Assembly (NCBI GenBank): GCA_964474655.1
Contig: CAYYTU010000105.1
Coordinates: 1-8,186, forward strand
DNA from: CAYYTU01 sp964474655
Lineage (GTDB): Bacteria; Chloroflexota; Anaerolineae; B4-G1
Reading direction: 5' to 3'
DNA: 8,186 bases
Of the stretch, positions 1-6,292 are shown in pieces. A program made the position numbers and the translations under genes. Position 1 is the stretch's first letter. Each line of letters starts with the position of its first letter. The notes under the pieces were generated by a model, which did no database searches, was not told where the DNA came from, and saw only the letters and a list, made by a program, of their open reading frames with translations.

Positions 1-21
1 ACCCTTCTAATGTCAAGTTCC

Positions 22-54
22 AGAGTGCCGGACACGACCGATGCCCGGCACTCT
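22..54. terminator. Hairpin downstream of the helicase fragment, possible terminator
   Basis: A perfect 10-bp inverted repeat (AGAGTGCCGG at 22-31 and CCGGCACTCT at 45-54) with a 13-nt loop lies 12 bases beyond the stop codon of the minus-strand helicase fragment. Its position after the last gene of the group suits a transcription terminator or a 3'-end-protecting structure. No T-run follows the stem on the minus strand, so it is not a canonical intrinsic terminator. Confidence 0.4.
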
Positions 55-66
55 TTCATCTCTCGC

Positions 67-774
67 CTACAACAACGCCCCCTGCTCGTACTCGTCGGGG
101 TCGATCTCTTCCACCTCATCCAGGGAGGACGACCGGTGGAACACCGGCAGGGCCTCCGAGCGTGCAGTCGGAGAGCCCAGCGGACTGTCCGTCCCTTGAT
201 TCTCGCGGGCGAAGATGGACTCCAGGTCTACCTCTCGGTCCTCCAGCGCGGCCTTCGCCAGCTCGTCCCGGAAGCTCCCCTCCGCCTCCTCGCCCGGCAC
301 GATGGCGCCGGCGACCTCATCGCCGAACAGCAACTGGGCCGCCCCGATCTTCTTGCCCACCAGCCCCACCGCGTGCTCCTGCATCGAGTCGGCGTACGCG
401 GTGTAGATCACCTTCACCGGCTTGGTCTGCCCCAGCCGCCACACGCGCCGGCATGCCTGCCAGGTGGTGTAGAGGGAATAGCTGATCTGGTAGAAGATGA
501 CCGTGGCGTAGTCCACGAGGTTCAACCCGGTCTTGACCAGCTCCGGGTTGCAGATCAGCACGTCGGGCTTGTGCTTCCGCACCCACTTCATGCGCTTGCG
601 CGGCCTCACCTTCGACCGCAGAACCTTCGCCCGCAGTCCCGCGTCCTCCAGGATGCGGCGCAGTCGAGGCTGCATATCCCGCTCGCCGGTCAGCGAGACG
701 TAGACGATGACTCGTCGGCCGGCCGCCACCTCGCTCCGGCAGTAGTCCTTCAACCACTGCTCCTTCGGAAGCAA
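67..774 (-). CDS. SNF2-type helicase C-terminal fragment (detached part of the methyltransferase-helicase)
   Basis: This frame encodes the second RecA-like lobe of a superfamily 2 (SNF2-like) helicase. Visible elements, numbered from the TTG at 774, are a motif IV-like strand (RVIVYVSLTG, about 21-30), a motif V region (DVLICNPELVKTGLNLVDYA, 71-90) and motif VI (QACRRVWRLGQTKPVKV, 106-122), the counterpart of the SNF2 QxxxRxxRxGQ signature. The tail after about residue 150 is acidic and probably disordered. The TTG start is only the first permissible codon: the frame stays open further upstream, reading GAEWFSTPPENEETDIPCL, and no Shine-Dalgarno is evident. It overlaps no other gene and lies 19 bases after the stop of the upstream half, in a different frame. 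I infer that it is the 3' part of the same broken gene, not an independent gene. A separately translated second subunit is less likely. Confidence 0.75.
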   Translation of the reverse strand: MLPKEQWLKDYCRSEVAAGRRVIVYVSLTGERDMQPRLRRILEDAGLRAKVLRSKVRPRKRMKWVRKHKPDVLICNPELVKTGLNLVDYATVIFYQISYSLYTTWQACRRVWRLGQTKPVKVIYTAYADSMQEHAVGLVGKKIGAAQLLFGDEVAGAIVPGEEAEGSFRDELAKAALEDREVDLESIFARENQGTDSPLGSPTARSEALPVFHRSSSLDEVEEIDPDEYEQGALL

Positions 775-793
775 ACACGGAATGTCGGTCTCC

Positions 794-2737
794 TCATTCT
801 CTGGAGGAGTGGAAAACCACTCGGCGCCGGATCTTCTTCCAGGAATGCAGTGGCGCGTCGCACTTCTCCTCGCTCCACACCAACTGTTCGCGCTCGGGAT
901 CCCAGCGGCGATGGAGCACCGTCGCCTCGCAGCGGAGCGGGCTGGCCTCCAGGTCCTCCCAGGTGGCGGGGCGCTTTACCGGAATGTCCTCCCCTTCCTC
1001 CTCGTCGTCGACCATGATCGCCTGCCCGCAGTCGGGGCAGGTTAGGACTGTCTCTCCATCCCTCCGCTTGGGCACGGCCACCGGGATGTAACCCGGGCCG
1101 AGCTTGAGCATCTGGTAGGAGATGACGGCGAAGGACCGCTTGCGGAGCTTGCCCGACCGGTAGTCCTCGATGAATTGGATCATCGAGCAATCCCGCCCGC
1201 CCTTCGCCAGCGAACGGCGGGCCCGCTCCGCATCCTCCTTGTCCTGGTGCACCACCGTGTCGATGATGCGCACGTGCGACAGCGGTACCATCTTCTCGAT
1301 CTCGTCGGCCCAGTTGTCGACGAGATGAGGCGGGCAAGCCACCAGGACCGGCCAGAGATCGTCATCGTTTTCATCAAGCTTCTCGACCACCTTCGCCACG
1401 TAGGCCGCCACCACGGGCAGCGCCGCCGCGACCAGAGTCTTTCCCCATCCCATTTCCGCGTTGAGGATGCCGGCGCCGCGCTGCCGAAGCAGTCGGGACA
1501 GCGCCACCGTGACGTGCTTCTGGGCCTTCAGCAGCCCGGGCTCCTCCCGCCTGGGCAGATAGTGATACTGGGCGAGGTACTCCATTGGCCGCCACTCGTG
1601 GGGTTCGGCGTCGAAGTCGTAGAGCGGCCGATGGTTGGCCAGCACCAGGTTGGTCATCTGGCGGGCGTGTACCTTGATGAAGTCCCGCAGCTCGTCCTGC
1701 CCGTCGATCTTACGCGCGTCGTCGGGCGAGGCCACGGAGATGGTGGGGCGGGGCTTCGACTCCTGAGTGACGAAGACCTTGTCGTTCTCCTCAGGTGCAT
1801 CCTCCACCTGAGGAACGTAGGTGATCTCCCTCACCACGCGCCCCCGCACCAGCAGGGGAACGCCTCCCTCTCCCCGCAGCATCATCTGGCCGGCCAGACC
1901 CGAGCTCAACAACAGCGACAGATGGCCCTTCTTGAAGGGCAGCACCGGGCGGAACAACCCGTCGTCCTTCTCCTTCTTCACCATATCCGCTACCGAGAGG
2001 CCCTGCCACTCGATAGTGCGCTGGTAGTCCTCGTCAGTGGTGGGGGTGAAGTAGAAGGCCTCCCTGGGCGCTCGGGGCGCCTCCGGAATCCGGTAGCATG
2101 GCTCGTCGGTGGTCTCCAGCACCGGGGCGGGGATGCCGGCTATGGCGTCCATCTCATCCTTCGTCGGGTGGTTGTATTCCGCCCGTCTCTCCCCGACGAG
2201 CACGATCTGGCTGTACGCCTCGTACTCCTCGGGCGTGAACTGCCAGACGCGAACGTCCCGGTACCACCCCGCCAGGTGGCGCTGGATGTCCCGGTTGCGG
2301 CGCAGGACGTACTCGGGGATGATGTAGACCAGCACCCCGCCGGCCACCAGTGTCTCCCGGCTGGAGGTGAGAAACGTCCTCTCCTGCCGGCGGCTGTCCC
2401 CCAATCCCTCGTAGTCGTAGGGAGGATTGAGGAAAACGAGCGACACCTTCTCATCTCGCACGTGGGCGTGCTCCCACGCGCAGGGCAGGACGCGATCCAG
2501 GCGTCCGGCGGCCTCCTCGGCCCGTCCTGGTGAAAGCTCGACGCCCCAGGTCGTCACTCGGGCGCCCCGCTCCTCCAGGGCACGGGCCAGCGCCTCCAAC
2601 GCCTTGCCGCCGCCGCAGCACGGGTCCAGCAAGCGCACCGGCGTTTCTTGAGTGGTCGATAGCCAGGTGGACATCAACGCCACCTGTGACAGTGGCGTTG
2701 CGTAGTAACCCATCTTCTCCTGCCCGGCGAGTCTCAC
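794..2737 (-). CDS. DNA methyltransferase (DUF6094-like) fused to SNF2 helicase N-terminal lobe, truncated
   Basis: A 647-residue protein. Residues 36-50 hold an AdoMet-binding motif (LLDPCCGGGKALEAL) and 104-107 an NPPY catalytic motif, as in amino-methyltransferases acting on adenine or cytosine. The GYYATP start of the domain resembles DUF6094 proteins. After a linker of about 300 residues comes a helicase lobe with Walker A (AEMGWGKT, 427-434), motif Ia (CPPHLVDNW, 468-476), a strand-plus-Tyr motif (FAVISYQ, 536-542) and a probable zinc-binding insert (C567, C570, C603, C626). The protein stops soon after this insert, before any DExH motif II, and the C-terminal lobe follows in another frame. 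GTG at 2737 is supported by a GGAGGAGGT ribosome site 5 bases upstream and a 4-base GTGA overlap with the preceding gene. ATG at 2713 is an alternative. Methyltransferase-helicase fusions occur on phages and conjugative elements, and P1 DarB is a distant architectural parallel. As read, the methyltransferase could be intact but the helicase could not. Confidence 0.85.
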   Translation of the reverse strand: MRLAGQEKMGYYATPLSQVALMSTWLSTTQETPVRLLDPCCGGGKALEALARALEERGARVTTWGVELSPGRAEEAAGRLDRVLPCAWEHAHVRDEKVSLVFLNPPYDYEGLGDSRRQERTFLTSSRETLVAGGVLVYIIPEYVLRRNRDIQRHLAGWYRDVRVWQFTPEEYEAYSQIVLVGERRAEYNHPTKDEMDAIAGIPAPVLETTDEPCYRIPEAPRAPREAFYFTPTTDEDYQRTIEWQGLSVADMVKKEKDDGLFRPVLPFKKGHLSLLLSSGLAGQMMLRGEGGVPLLVRGRVVREITYVPQVEDAPEENDKVFVTQESKPRPTISVASPDDARKIDGQDELRDFIKVHARQMTNLVLANHRPLYDFDAEPHEWRPMEYLAQYHYLPRREEPGLLKAQKHVTVALSRLLRQRGAGILNAEMGWGKTLVAAALPVVAAYVAKVVEKLDENDDDLWPVLVACPPHLVDNWADEIEKMVPLSHVRIIDTVVHQDKEDAERARRSLAKGGRDCSMIQFIEDYRSGKLRKRSFAVISYQMLKLGPGYIPVAVPKRRDGETVLTCPDCGQAIMVDDEEEGEDIPVKRPATWEDLEASPLRCEATVLHRRWDPEREQLVWSEEKCDAPLHSWKKIRRRVVFHSSRE

Positions 2738-3393
2738 GATTCACCTCCTCCTTCTTGCTCGCTCAGGTGCTCGCTCAGGACCCAGGTCGGGTCGATATCC
2801 TCACCGTCCAGCGCCAGGTGGCCTGAGCGCAACCCTCGATTCAATAGAGCCATCCAGCTGTCGTTGTCCCTGGCGTAGGCGTACGCTGCCCTGATCTCGC
2901 CGTTGTCGCTGTAGACGTCGAGGGGCGTGACCAGCCGTTGAGGGGCGTCCTCCACGACCTCAGGGAAGATAGCGTCGGTTGTCCGTCCTTCTCGGAGCAG
3001 GTAGCTGCCCCACTCAGGAAGGATGGGAATAACCAGGCGCGGGTCGGTGTCCAGGGCCAGGGCCAGGACCAGGCCGGCCCGGGCATCCTCGGGAACGAAG
3101 GCGTACCCGGCTGGGGCCTGGTTGTCGCTGGCGATCAGGACCATCTGCACGCCCTTGACAGCGGGTAGATTGGTGGTCCTGGTTTCGTAGCGAGGGCCGC
3201 CGCACACGGCCCCTGACGAGGCAGCGCCTTCCTCATACACCTTGAGCCATCTGTTCGTATTGCCCCGGAGCGAGGCGTGAATGGCCTTGACCGCCGTCTT
3301 GGGCCCTGCCATTGAGAGCAGGGCGACGCGGCGCAAATGGTCGGCCACCACCACCTCGGCATACACCGAGGCGTGTTGATTCTCGATTCTCAT
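2734..3393 (-). CDS. Hypothetical protein, 219 aa, coupled to the methyltransferase-helicase
   Basis: I do not recognise this family. The start is set at ATG 3393, because AAGGAG lies 6 bases upstream. The frame is open further upstream, but the 26 extra residues have no ribosome site. The protein begins MRIENQHASVYAEVVVADHL, appears soluble, and has mixed alpha/beta composition with an Ala-rich middle (GLVLALALDTDPRLVIPILP) and an acidic C-terminus. There is no signal peptide, membrane segment or obvious catalytic motif. Its stop overlaps the GTG start of the methyltransferase-helicase (GTGA), and its last codons contain that gene's Shine-Dalgarno, so the two are almost certainly co-transcribed and translationally coupled. 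A partner or accessory role for the large protein is an inference from this coupling. It is divergent from the toxin-antitoxin pair, with 141 bases between the start codons. Confidence 0.75.
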   Translation of the reverse strand: MRIENQHASVYAEVVVADHLRRVALLSMAGPKTAVKAIHASLRGNTNRWLKVYEEGAASSGAVCGGPRYETRTTNLPAVKGVQMVLIASDNQAPAGYAFVPEDARAGLVLALALDTDPRLVIPILPEWGSYLLREGRTTDAIFPEVVEDAPQRLVTPLDVYSDNGEIRAAYAYARDNDSWMALLNRGLRSGHLALDGEDIDPTWVLSEHLSEQEGGGES

Positions 3394-3464
3394 TACAAGC
3401 TCCTTATGTGTTTTGCATACAAACCACTCAGCGCATCGTCGTTCGAGCTGCGCCAGGCTCGTAG

Positions 3465-3492
3465 TTGACAAGCAGCGGCATCGAGATATAAT
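3465..3492 (+). promoter_or_regulatory. Consensus sigma-70 promoter of the toxin-antitoxin operon
   Basis: TTGACA at 3465-3470 and TATAAT at 3487-3492 match the -35 and -10 consensus perfectly, with a 16-bp spacer. Transcription would start at about 3499, inside the inverted repeat at 3496-3518 and about 36 bases before the chosen antitoxin start. A perfect promoter suggests strong basal transcription that has to be held down by a repressor. Confidence 0.85.
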
Positions 3493-3495
3493 GGA

Positions 3496-3518
3496 GTCAT
3501 ACTATATGGAAGTATGAC
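3496..3518. promoter_or_regulatory. Inverted repeat, candidate operator for the antitoxin
   Basis: A perfect palindrome with 8-bp arms (GTCATACT at 3496-3503, AGTATGAC at 3511-3518) and a 7-bp AT-rich centre starts 3 bases after the -10 box and covers the expected transcription start. AbrB/MazE-type antitoxins usually bind such sites as dimers and repress their own operon, alone or with the toxin. Binding here is inferred from position and symmetry only. Confidence 0.65.
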
Positions 3519-3534
3519 CCAGAGAGGAGTACTT

Positions 3535-3822
3535 ATGCCAGCACCTAAACTCTCAAAAGTACAAGAGAAGGGACAAGTCACCATTCCCGTAGAAATTCGG
3601 AGGAAGTGGGGGTTGGGAAAGGGCGACCTGGTGGCCTTTGTGGAAACTGAGCAGGGTGTTTTGATCAGTCCCCGGGAAGTGGTGGCGATGGAGGCACTAG
3701 ACCGTGTCGGTGATATCCTTGAGGAACGAGGGATAGACTTGGAGGAGCTGATGGAGTCTGGTCGGGAGATTCGGGGTCAGCTCCTTGAGGAAGAGTACGG
3801 CATCAAGACAGAGGGTGAATGA
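3535..3822 (+). CDS. AbrB/MazE-family antitoxin (SpoVT-AbrB domain)
   Basis: A 95-residue protein whose N-terminal half is a swapped-hairpin AbrB/SpoVT DNA-binding domain: KGQVTIPVEIRRKWGLGKGD at 12-31, followed by a strand pair ending GVLISPRE at 41-48. The C-terminal half (about 49-95) is acidic and helical, as expected for the segment that binds and inhibits a toxin. The start is ATG 3535, because GAGGAG lies 5 bases upstream. The in-frame ATG at 3514 lies inside the palindrome and has no good ribosome site. The stop overlaps the toxin start (ATGA). The protein should neutralise the PIN toxin and autoregulate the operon through the inverted repeat. Base composition is visibly less GC-rich than the flanking genes, which fits separate acquisition. 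A stand-alone regulator is unlikely given the coupled toxin. Confidence 0.9.
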   Translation: MPAPKLSKVQEKGQVTIPVEIRRKWGLGKGDLVAFVETEQGVLISPREVVAMEALDRVGDILEERGIDLEELMESGREIRGQLLEEEYGIKTEGE

Positions 3823-4253
3823 TTCGCGTTTTCCTTGACGCGAGCGTGCTATTTGCCGCGGCGTACTCGAAGACCGGCGCTTCGAGGGAGATAATTCGCC
3901 AGGCGATTCGAAATCGCGTGCGAGTAGTGGTCAGTCCATTGGTTTTTGAAGAGGCCAAAAGGAATCTCGAGGCGAAAGCACCCGAGGCGCTCGTGGACCT
4001 GGAGAACTTTCGCAGAACAGTGGACTTTGAGGTGGTGCGCCCGACTGAGAAAGAGGTTAGGGAAGCGATGGGTTACACCGCCGCGAAGGACGCTCCCCTT
4101 ATCGCCGCGGCCAGGAAGGCGGGGGTGGACTGCTTGCTGAGCTTTGATAAAGAGCATTTAGTCGAAGTGCCGGAGGTGGCGAGAGGATCGGGGCTAACCA
4201 TCATTCTCCCTGGGGATTTCCTGAGAGGAGAGCGTGAACGGGCGGCACGTTAG
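3819..4253 (+). CDS. PIN-domain toxin (ribonuclease) of the toxin-antitoxin pair
   Basis: A 144-residue PIN-domain protein, the usual length for the family. The acidic metal-binding residues are all present: D7 in FLDASV, E44 or E45 in VFEEAKRNL, D91 in AAKDAPLIAAA and D110 in SFDKEHL. PIN toxins are Mg/Mn-dependent RNases that cut tRNA, rRNA or mRNA and slow growth until bound by their antitoxin. The specific target cannot be read from the sequence. It resembles the PIN subgroup often annotated as putative toxin-antitoxin system toxin component (COG1569-like). The start overlaps the antitoxin stop by 4 bases (ATGA), typical translational coupling. Its stop overlaps the stop of the convergent minus-strand small ORF by two bases, so no terminator separates them. 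Confidence 0.9.
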   Translation: MIRVFLDASVLFAAAYSKTGASREIIRQAIRNRVRVVVSPLVFEEAKRNLEAKAPEALVDLENFRRTVDFEVVRPTEKEVREAMGYTAAKDAPLIAAARKAGVDCLLSFDKEHLVEVPEVARGSGLTIILPGDFLRGERERAAR

Positions 4254-4475
4254 TTTGATGGCACCTCAATCCTGCTAGATCGTCGTATGCCCCGGTGTCT
4301 AGGGGACTGACCATATACCGCCCGCTTGTACTCATCGTAGCGGGCTTGAGCTTCTTCCAAAAACGCCTCGCGTTCCTCTATCGATTGCTCGTAGAAGGCC
4401 CCCTTTGGCTGGGTGAGGTTTCGTGTGGAACCTGCGGACCTTCTCGTCGTTCTCACCCGTTCTTTCTTCAGGCAT
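4250..4475 (-). CDS. Small hypothetical protein downstream of radC, apparent frameshift at a G5 run
   Basis: An ATG at 4475 with an excellent ribosome site (AAGGAGGAG just upstream) overlaps the end of radC by 8 bases. The frame it opens reads MPEERTGENDEKVRRFHTKP and then soon ends in a low-quality, early-stopping tail. The next frame instead carries protein-like sequence (KGAFYEQSIEEREAFLEEAQ and onward, charged and helical) to a stop at 4250. The frames meet at a homopolymer (AAAGGGGG on the minus strand, C run at 4399-4403). Four bases instead of five would join them into one protein of about 74 residues. Either the base is a sequencing error or the gene is mutated. The continuous second frame can only start at a TTG (4498) with poor context. 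The family is unknown and no motif is recognised. It is the last gene of the radC operon and converges on the PIN toxin. Confidence 0.55.
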
Positions 4476-5163
4476 CGTTCTCCTCCTTCTTCGGCCAATA
4501 ACCACGCTCGCGGAGCGAGCAGTAGCGTGAATGACCGATGATAATGTGATCCAAAACCTCAACGTCCAGAAGGCGGCCAGATTTCACGATTTCTCTAGTC
4601 TTTTTCACATCCTCGGGACTCGGCGAGGGATCGCCCGAGGGATGATTGTGCGCAATCGCCACCGCGGCCGCGTTGTGCTTGATGGCTACGCGGAATATCT
4701 CGGCAGACCGAATGCGCGTCGCGTCGATGGTGCCCACGTAGAGCGTCTTCTGGTGGATGACCCTGAGCCTGGAATCCAGGCACAGTACCACGAAGTTCTC
4801 GCGTTCCAGGTGAGACATCTGGGGCACCAAGAACATCCCTATCGCAGCCGGGGTACTCAGCTGTCTTTGATCTCCTTCCTCGGGGCGAGCGACAAATCGG
4901 CGCCCCAGCTCCATCGCTGCCCGTAGCCGGGCGGCCGTGGCCGGCCCCACACCGTCAACTTGCTGCAGCTCGACGGGTTCGGTCTCCATCAGACCGCGCA
5001 GGTCGCCGAACCGCTCCAGGAGAGCGTAGGCGATTTCGATCTGTTCCGGCCCGCCGGCGATGGCGGCCAGGAGCTCGACCAGATTGCACACTTCCGAGCC
5101 CTCTGTGACTCGGTAGACTGGTCGCTCCCTCAGCGGGAGGTTCTTTAGACAACGCTTGGTCAT
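4468..5163 (-). CDS. radC: RadC family JAB/MPN-domain protein
   Basis: A full-length RadC-like protein of 231 aa. Residues 68-90 (QVDGVGPATAARLRAAMELG...) form the helix-hairpin-helix part. Residues about 103-225 are the JAB/MPN metalloprotease-like domain with a complete JAMM signature: H172, H174, S182 and D185 in AHNHPSGDPSPSPED, with upstream acidic residue E122. The zinc site therefore looks intact. The old assignment to DNA repair is doubtful, and the biochemical role of RadC is not settled. Copies are common on phages, genomic islands and conjugative elements, often beside anti-restriction genes, which fits here. ATG 5163 overlaps the preceding stop (ATGA) and has AAGGAG upstream. The short N-terminus (CLKNLPLRERPVYRV) is condensed relative to chromosomal copies but still leads into a normal helical domain. 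A frameshifted small gene overlaps its 3' end. Confidence 0.93.
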   Translation of the reverse strand: MTKRCLKNLPLRERPVYRVTEGSEVCNLVELLAAIAGGPEQIEIAYALLERFGDLRGLMETEPVELQQVDGVGPATAARLRAAMELGRRFVARPEEGDQRQLSTPAAIGMFLVPQMSHLERENFVVLCLDSRLRVIHQKTLYVGTIDATRIRSAEIFRVAIKHNAAAVAIAHNHPSGDPSPSPEDVKKTREIVKSGRLLDVEVLDHIIIGHSRYCSLRERGYWPKKEENDA

Positions 5164-5681
5164 ATCAACACTCCTTCACGTTTTGCAGTGATTGCCCAGG
5201 CACAGCCCGGGCACAGTTCGCCAGGGCGAGTCGCTGGGGCGAGCTTGCAGATGCGGCAGGCCGGCAGTGGCTCCTCGAGGACGGCATTGAGCCACGCGAT
5301 CTGCTGACCAATCCCCAGTCCTTCCAGAGGAACCCAGACGTCACCGGGCAGTCCGGGCACCAGGAACTGGCGATACTTCTTCCCGGCCAGGACGGTCCAG
5401 CAGCGGCAGTGCATCAGACCGGCCGCCTCCAGCCCCTCCAGAACGCGCCGGGCCCACTGGCGCCGCCGGCGAGCCGGGAAGTCGCCGATGTAGACGTCAT
5501 AGGGTGCCAACGGTGTATCGGGATGCACCAGCCCGTGCTTGGCGCTCAGGATGCGCCAGGCATCGCACGTCTGCTTGGCGTAGGCCGAAGCCCGCCGAAA
5601 CAGCGTGCCCTGGTACAGATCGCGCGCCGGGGCGCGGTGCGGGAGCTTTCGCTTACTGCAGGCGACGAGTGCCACTAACAT
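5160..5681 (-). CDS. DUF6884-like protein with C-terminal zinc ribbon
   Basis: A 173-residue protein whose first 135 residues match the pattern I associate with DUF6884: ACSKRK (7-12), DLYQGTLFRRASAYA (21-35), ILSAKHGL (44-51), a PYD (60-62), AGKKYR (99-104) and PLEGLGIGQQIAWLN (118-132). The end adds a Cys4 zinc ribbon (C142, C145, C157, C160). The conserved early CSK and SAKHGL segments resemble a nucleotide- or nucleic-acid-handling fold, but I know of no established function. ATG 5681 has a G/A-rich ribosome site (GGGGGGAG) and lies inside the end of the preceding 83-aa gene. The stop overlaps radC by 4 bases. Tight coupling to RadC and the GIY-YIG-like gene suggests a joint role in DNA metabolism of a mobile element. 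That is inference only. Confidence 0.75.
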   Translation of the reverse strand: MLVALVACSKRKLPHRAPARDLYQGTLFRRASAYAKQTCDAWRILSAKHGLVHPDTPLAPYDVYIGDFPARRRRQWARRVLEGLEAAGLMHCRCWTVLAGKKYRQFLVPGLPGDVWVPLEGLGIGQQIAWLNAVLEEPLPACRICKLAPATRPGELCPGCAWAITAKREGVLI

Positions 5682-5904
5682 CTCGCTCCCCCCCTACATC
5701 CCTGTGGAACGCCCACCCTCGACAGCGAGCAAGCACCTGTCCGGGCATCCGATTAGCAATCTTGGCCAATCGGATAACCCAGTAAAGGCGTGGGCTATCG
5801 TGAAGCCGGACCGTCACCTCCTTCTCATCGCGGCGTAGAACCACGACTCTGAGCTCGGGCTCATCTCCGTAAATAACCTCGATACTGCGTATTGGACGTA
5901 TCAT
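5653..5904 (-). CDS. Hypothetical protein, 83 aa
   Basis: A small unrecognised protein starting MIRPIRSIEVIYGDEPELRV. ATG 5904 is chosen because GGGAG lies about 6 bases upstream. The frame extends upstream, but without a ribosome site and into the gap after the GIY-YIG-like gene. The predicted pattern is beta-strands (VIYGDEPELRVVVLRRDEKEVTVRL), then a helix (YWVIRLAKIANRMPGQVLAR), then a basic, probably disordered end. There are no cysteine pairs, membrane segments or signal peptide. Its last 29 bases overlap the DUF6884-like gene in another frame, so the C-terminal residues are constrained by that start. It sits 31 bases after the GIY-YIG-like stop and is part of the same operon. Confidence 0.65.
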   Translation of the reverse strand: MIRPIRSIEVIYGDEPELRVVVLRRDEKEVTVRLHDSPRLYWVIRLAKIANRMPGQVLARCRGWAFHRDVGGERDVSGTRRLQ

Positions 5905-5935
5905 ATGTGTCTCCCTCTGTTTTCTTCCGCTGCGC

Positions 5936-6208
5936 TCAGTTACCTCCACTGCAAATTGGGCAGAAGCGCGGTGCATTATGCTGGCGCTTCAGCCGCCGCT
6001 CCACATCGCGGCCACCAGGCCACGTGCGGACCAGCTGCCAGGAAATGCCAGCGTCAGATACAGCCCGCATTATGGCGCTGCCGTTCCCGCGGCGATGCGC
6101 CTCAATCCGCGTTTCCAAATCCTCGGTGTATCCGAGGTAATGCCGCGCTTGCCCACGGGGGTTGTCCAGATTCCCCAATGGCCTGTCAAAGTGGATCAGG
6201 TATACCAC
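5936..6208 (-). CDS. GIY-YIG-like endonuclease domain protein, 90 aa
   Basis: A minimal GIY-YIG-type fold: an N-terminal strand MVYLIHFDRPLG in place of the first signature, then HYLGYTEDLETRIEAHRRGN (24-43), where YLGYT replaces YIG, with R34 and H38 in the Rxx(x)H helix. Near the end come E70 in RDVERRLKR, the position expected for the catalytic Glu, and a CPIC pair. The family makes metal-dependent cuts in DNA in homing nucleases, repair (UvrC) and restriction enzymes. The start is GTG 6208, with AGGAGG 5 bases upstream. An upstream extension to 6370 is open but lacks a ribosome site and runs through a hairpin and another ORF. It is the first large gene of the operon. Whether it is active is uncertain because both signature tripeptides deviate. 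Confidence 0.75.
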   Translation of the reverse strand: MVYLIHFDRPLGNLDNPRGQARHYLGYTEDLETRIEAHRRGNGSAIMRAVSDAGISWQLVRTWPGGRDVERRLKRQHNAPRFCPICSGGN

Positions 6209-6292
6209 GGTTGCCTCCTGTTTTTCTCTACACAAACTATTGCACTCCCGGGTCCCGTACGGGCGTTCGGGAGCGCTGATCTTGGCCACCTG

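Noticed and set aside
10..1017. 335-codon plus-strand open frame at the left end
   Set aside because: It lies opposite the helicase C-terminal fragment, which carries motifs V and VI. The composition is shadow-like (Arg, Pro, His, Leu).
1175..2533. 452-codon plus-strand open frame opposite the methyltransferase-helicase
   Set aside because: It is antisense to a gene with clear methylase and helicase motifs. Its own translation is rich in His, Arg, Gln and Leu with no domain, typical of a shadow frame in GC-rich DNA.
2754..2780. Direct repeat CTCGCTCAGG
   Set aside because: It lies within the coding end of the 219-aa gene and is explained by repeated Ser-Glu codons (SEHLSE).
3441..3449. GTTCGAGCT as part of a tRNA T-arm
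   Set aside because: No cloverleaf stems or acceptor pairing surround it. No tRNA or rRNA gene was found in the window.
3394..3471. N-terminal extension of the 219-aa protein
   Set aside because: The ribosome site AAGGAG sits just before ATG 3393. The extension lacks one and would include that site as coding sequence.
6254..6263. Palindrome CCCGTACGGG as a regulatory site
   Set aside because: A 10-bp palindrome with no second copy is expected by chance in GC-rich DNA, and nothing ties it to a promoter.
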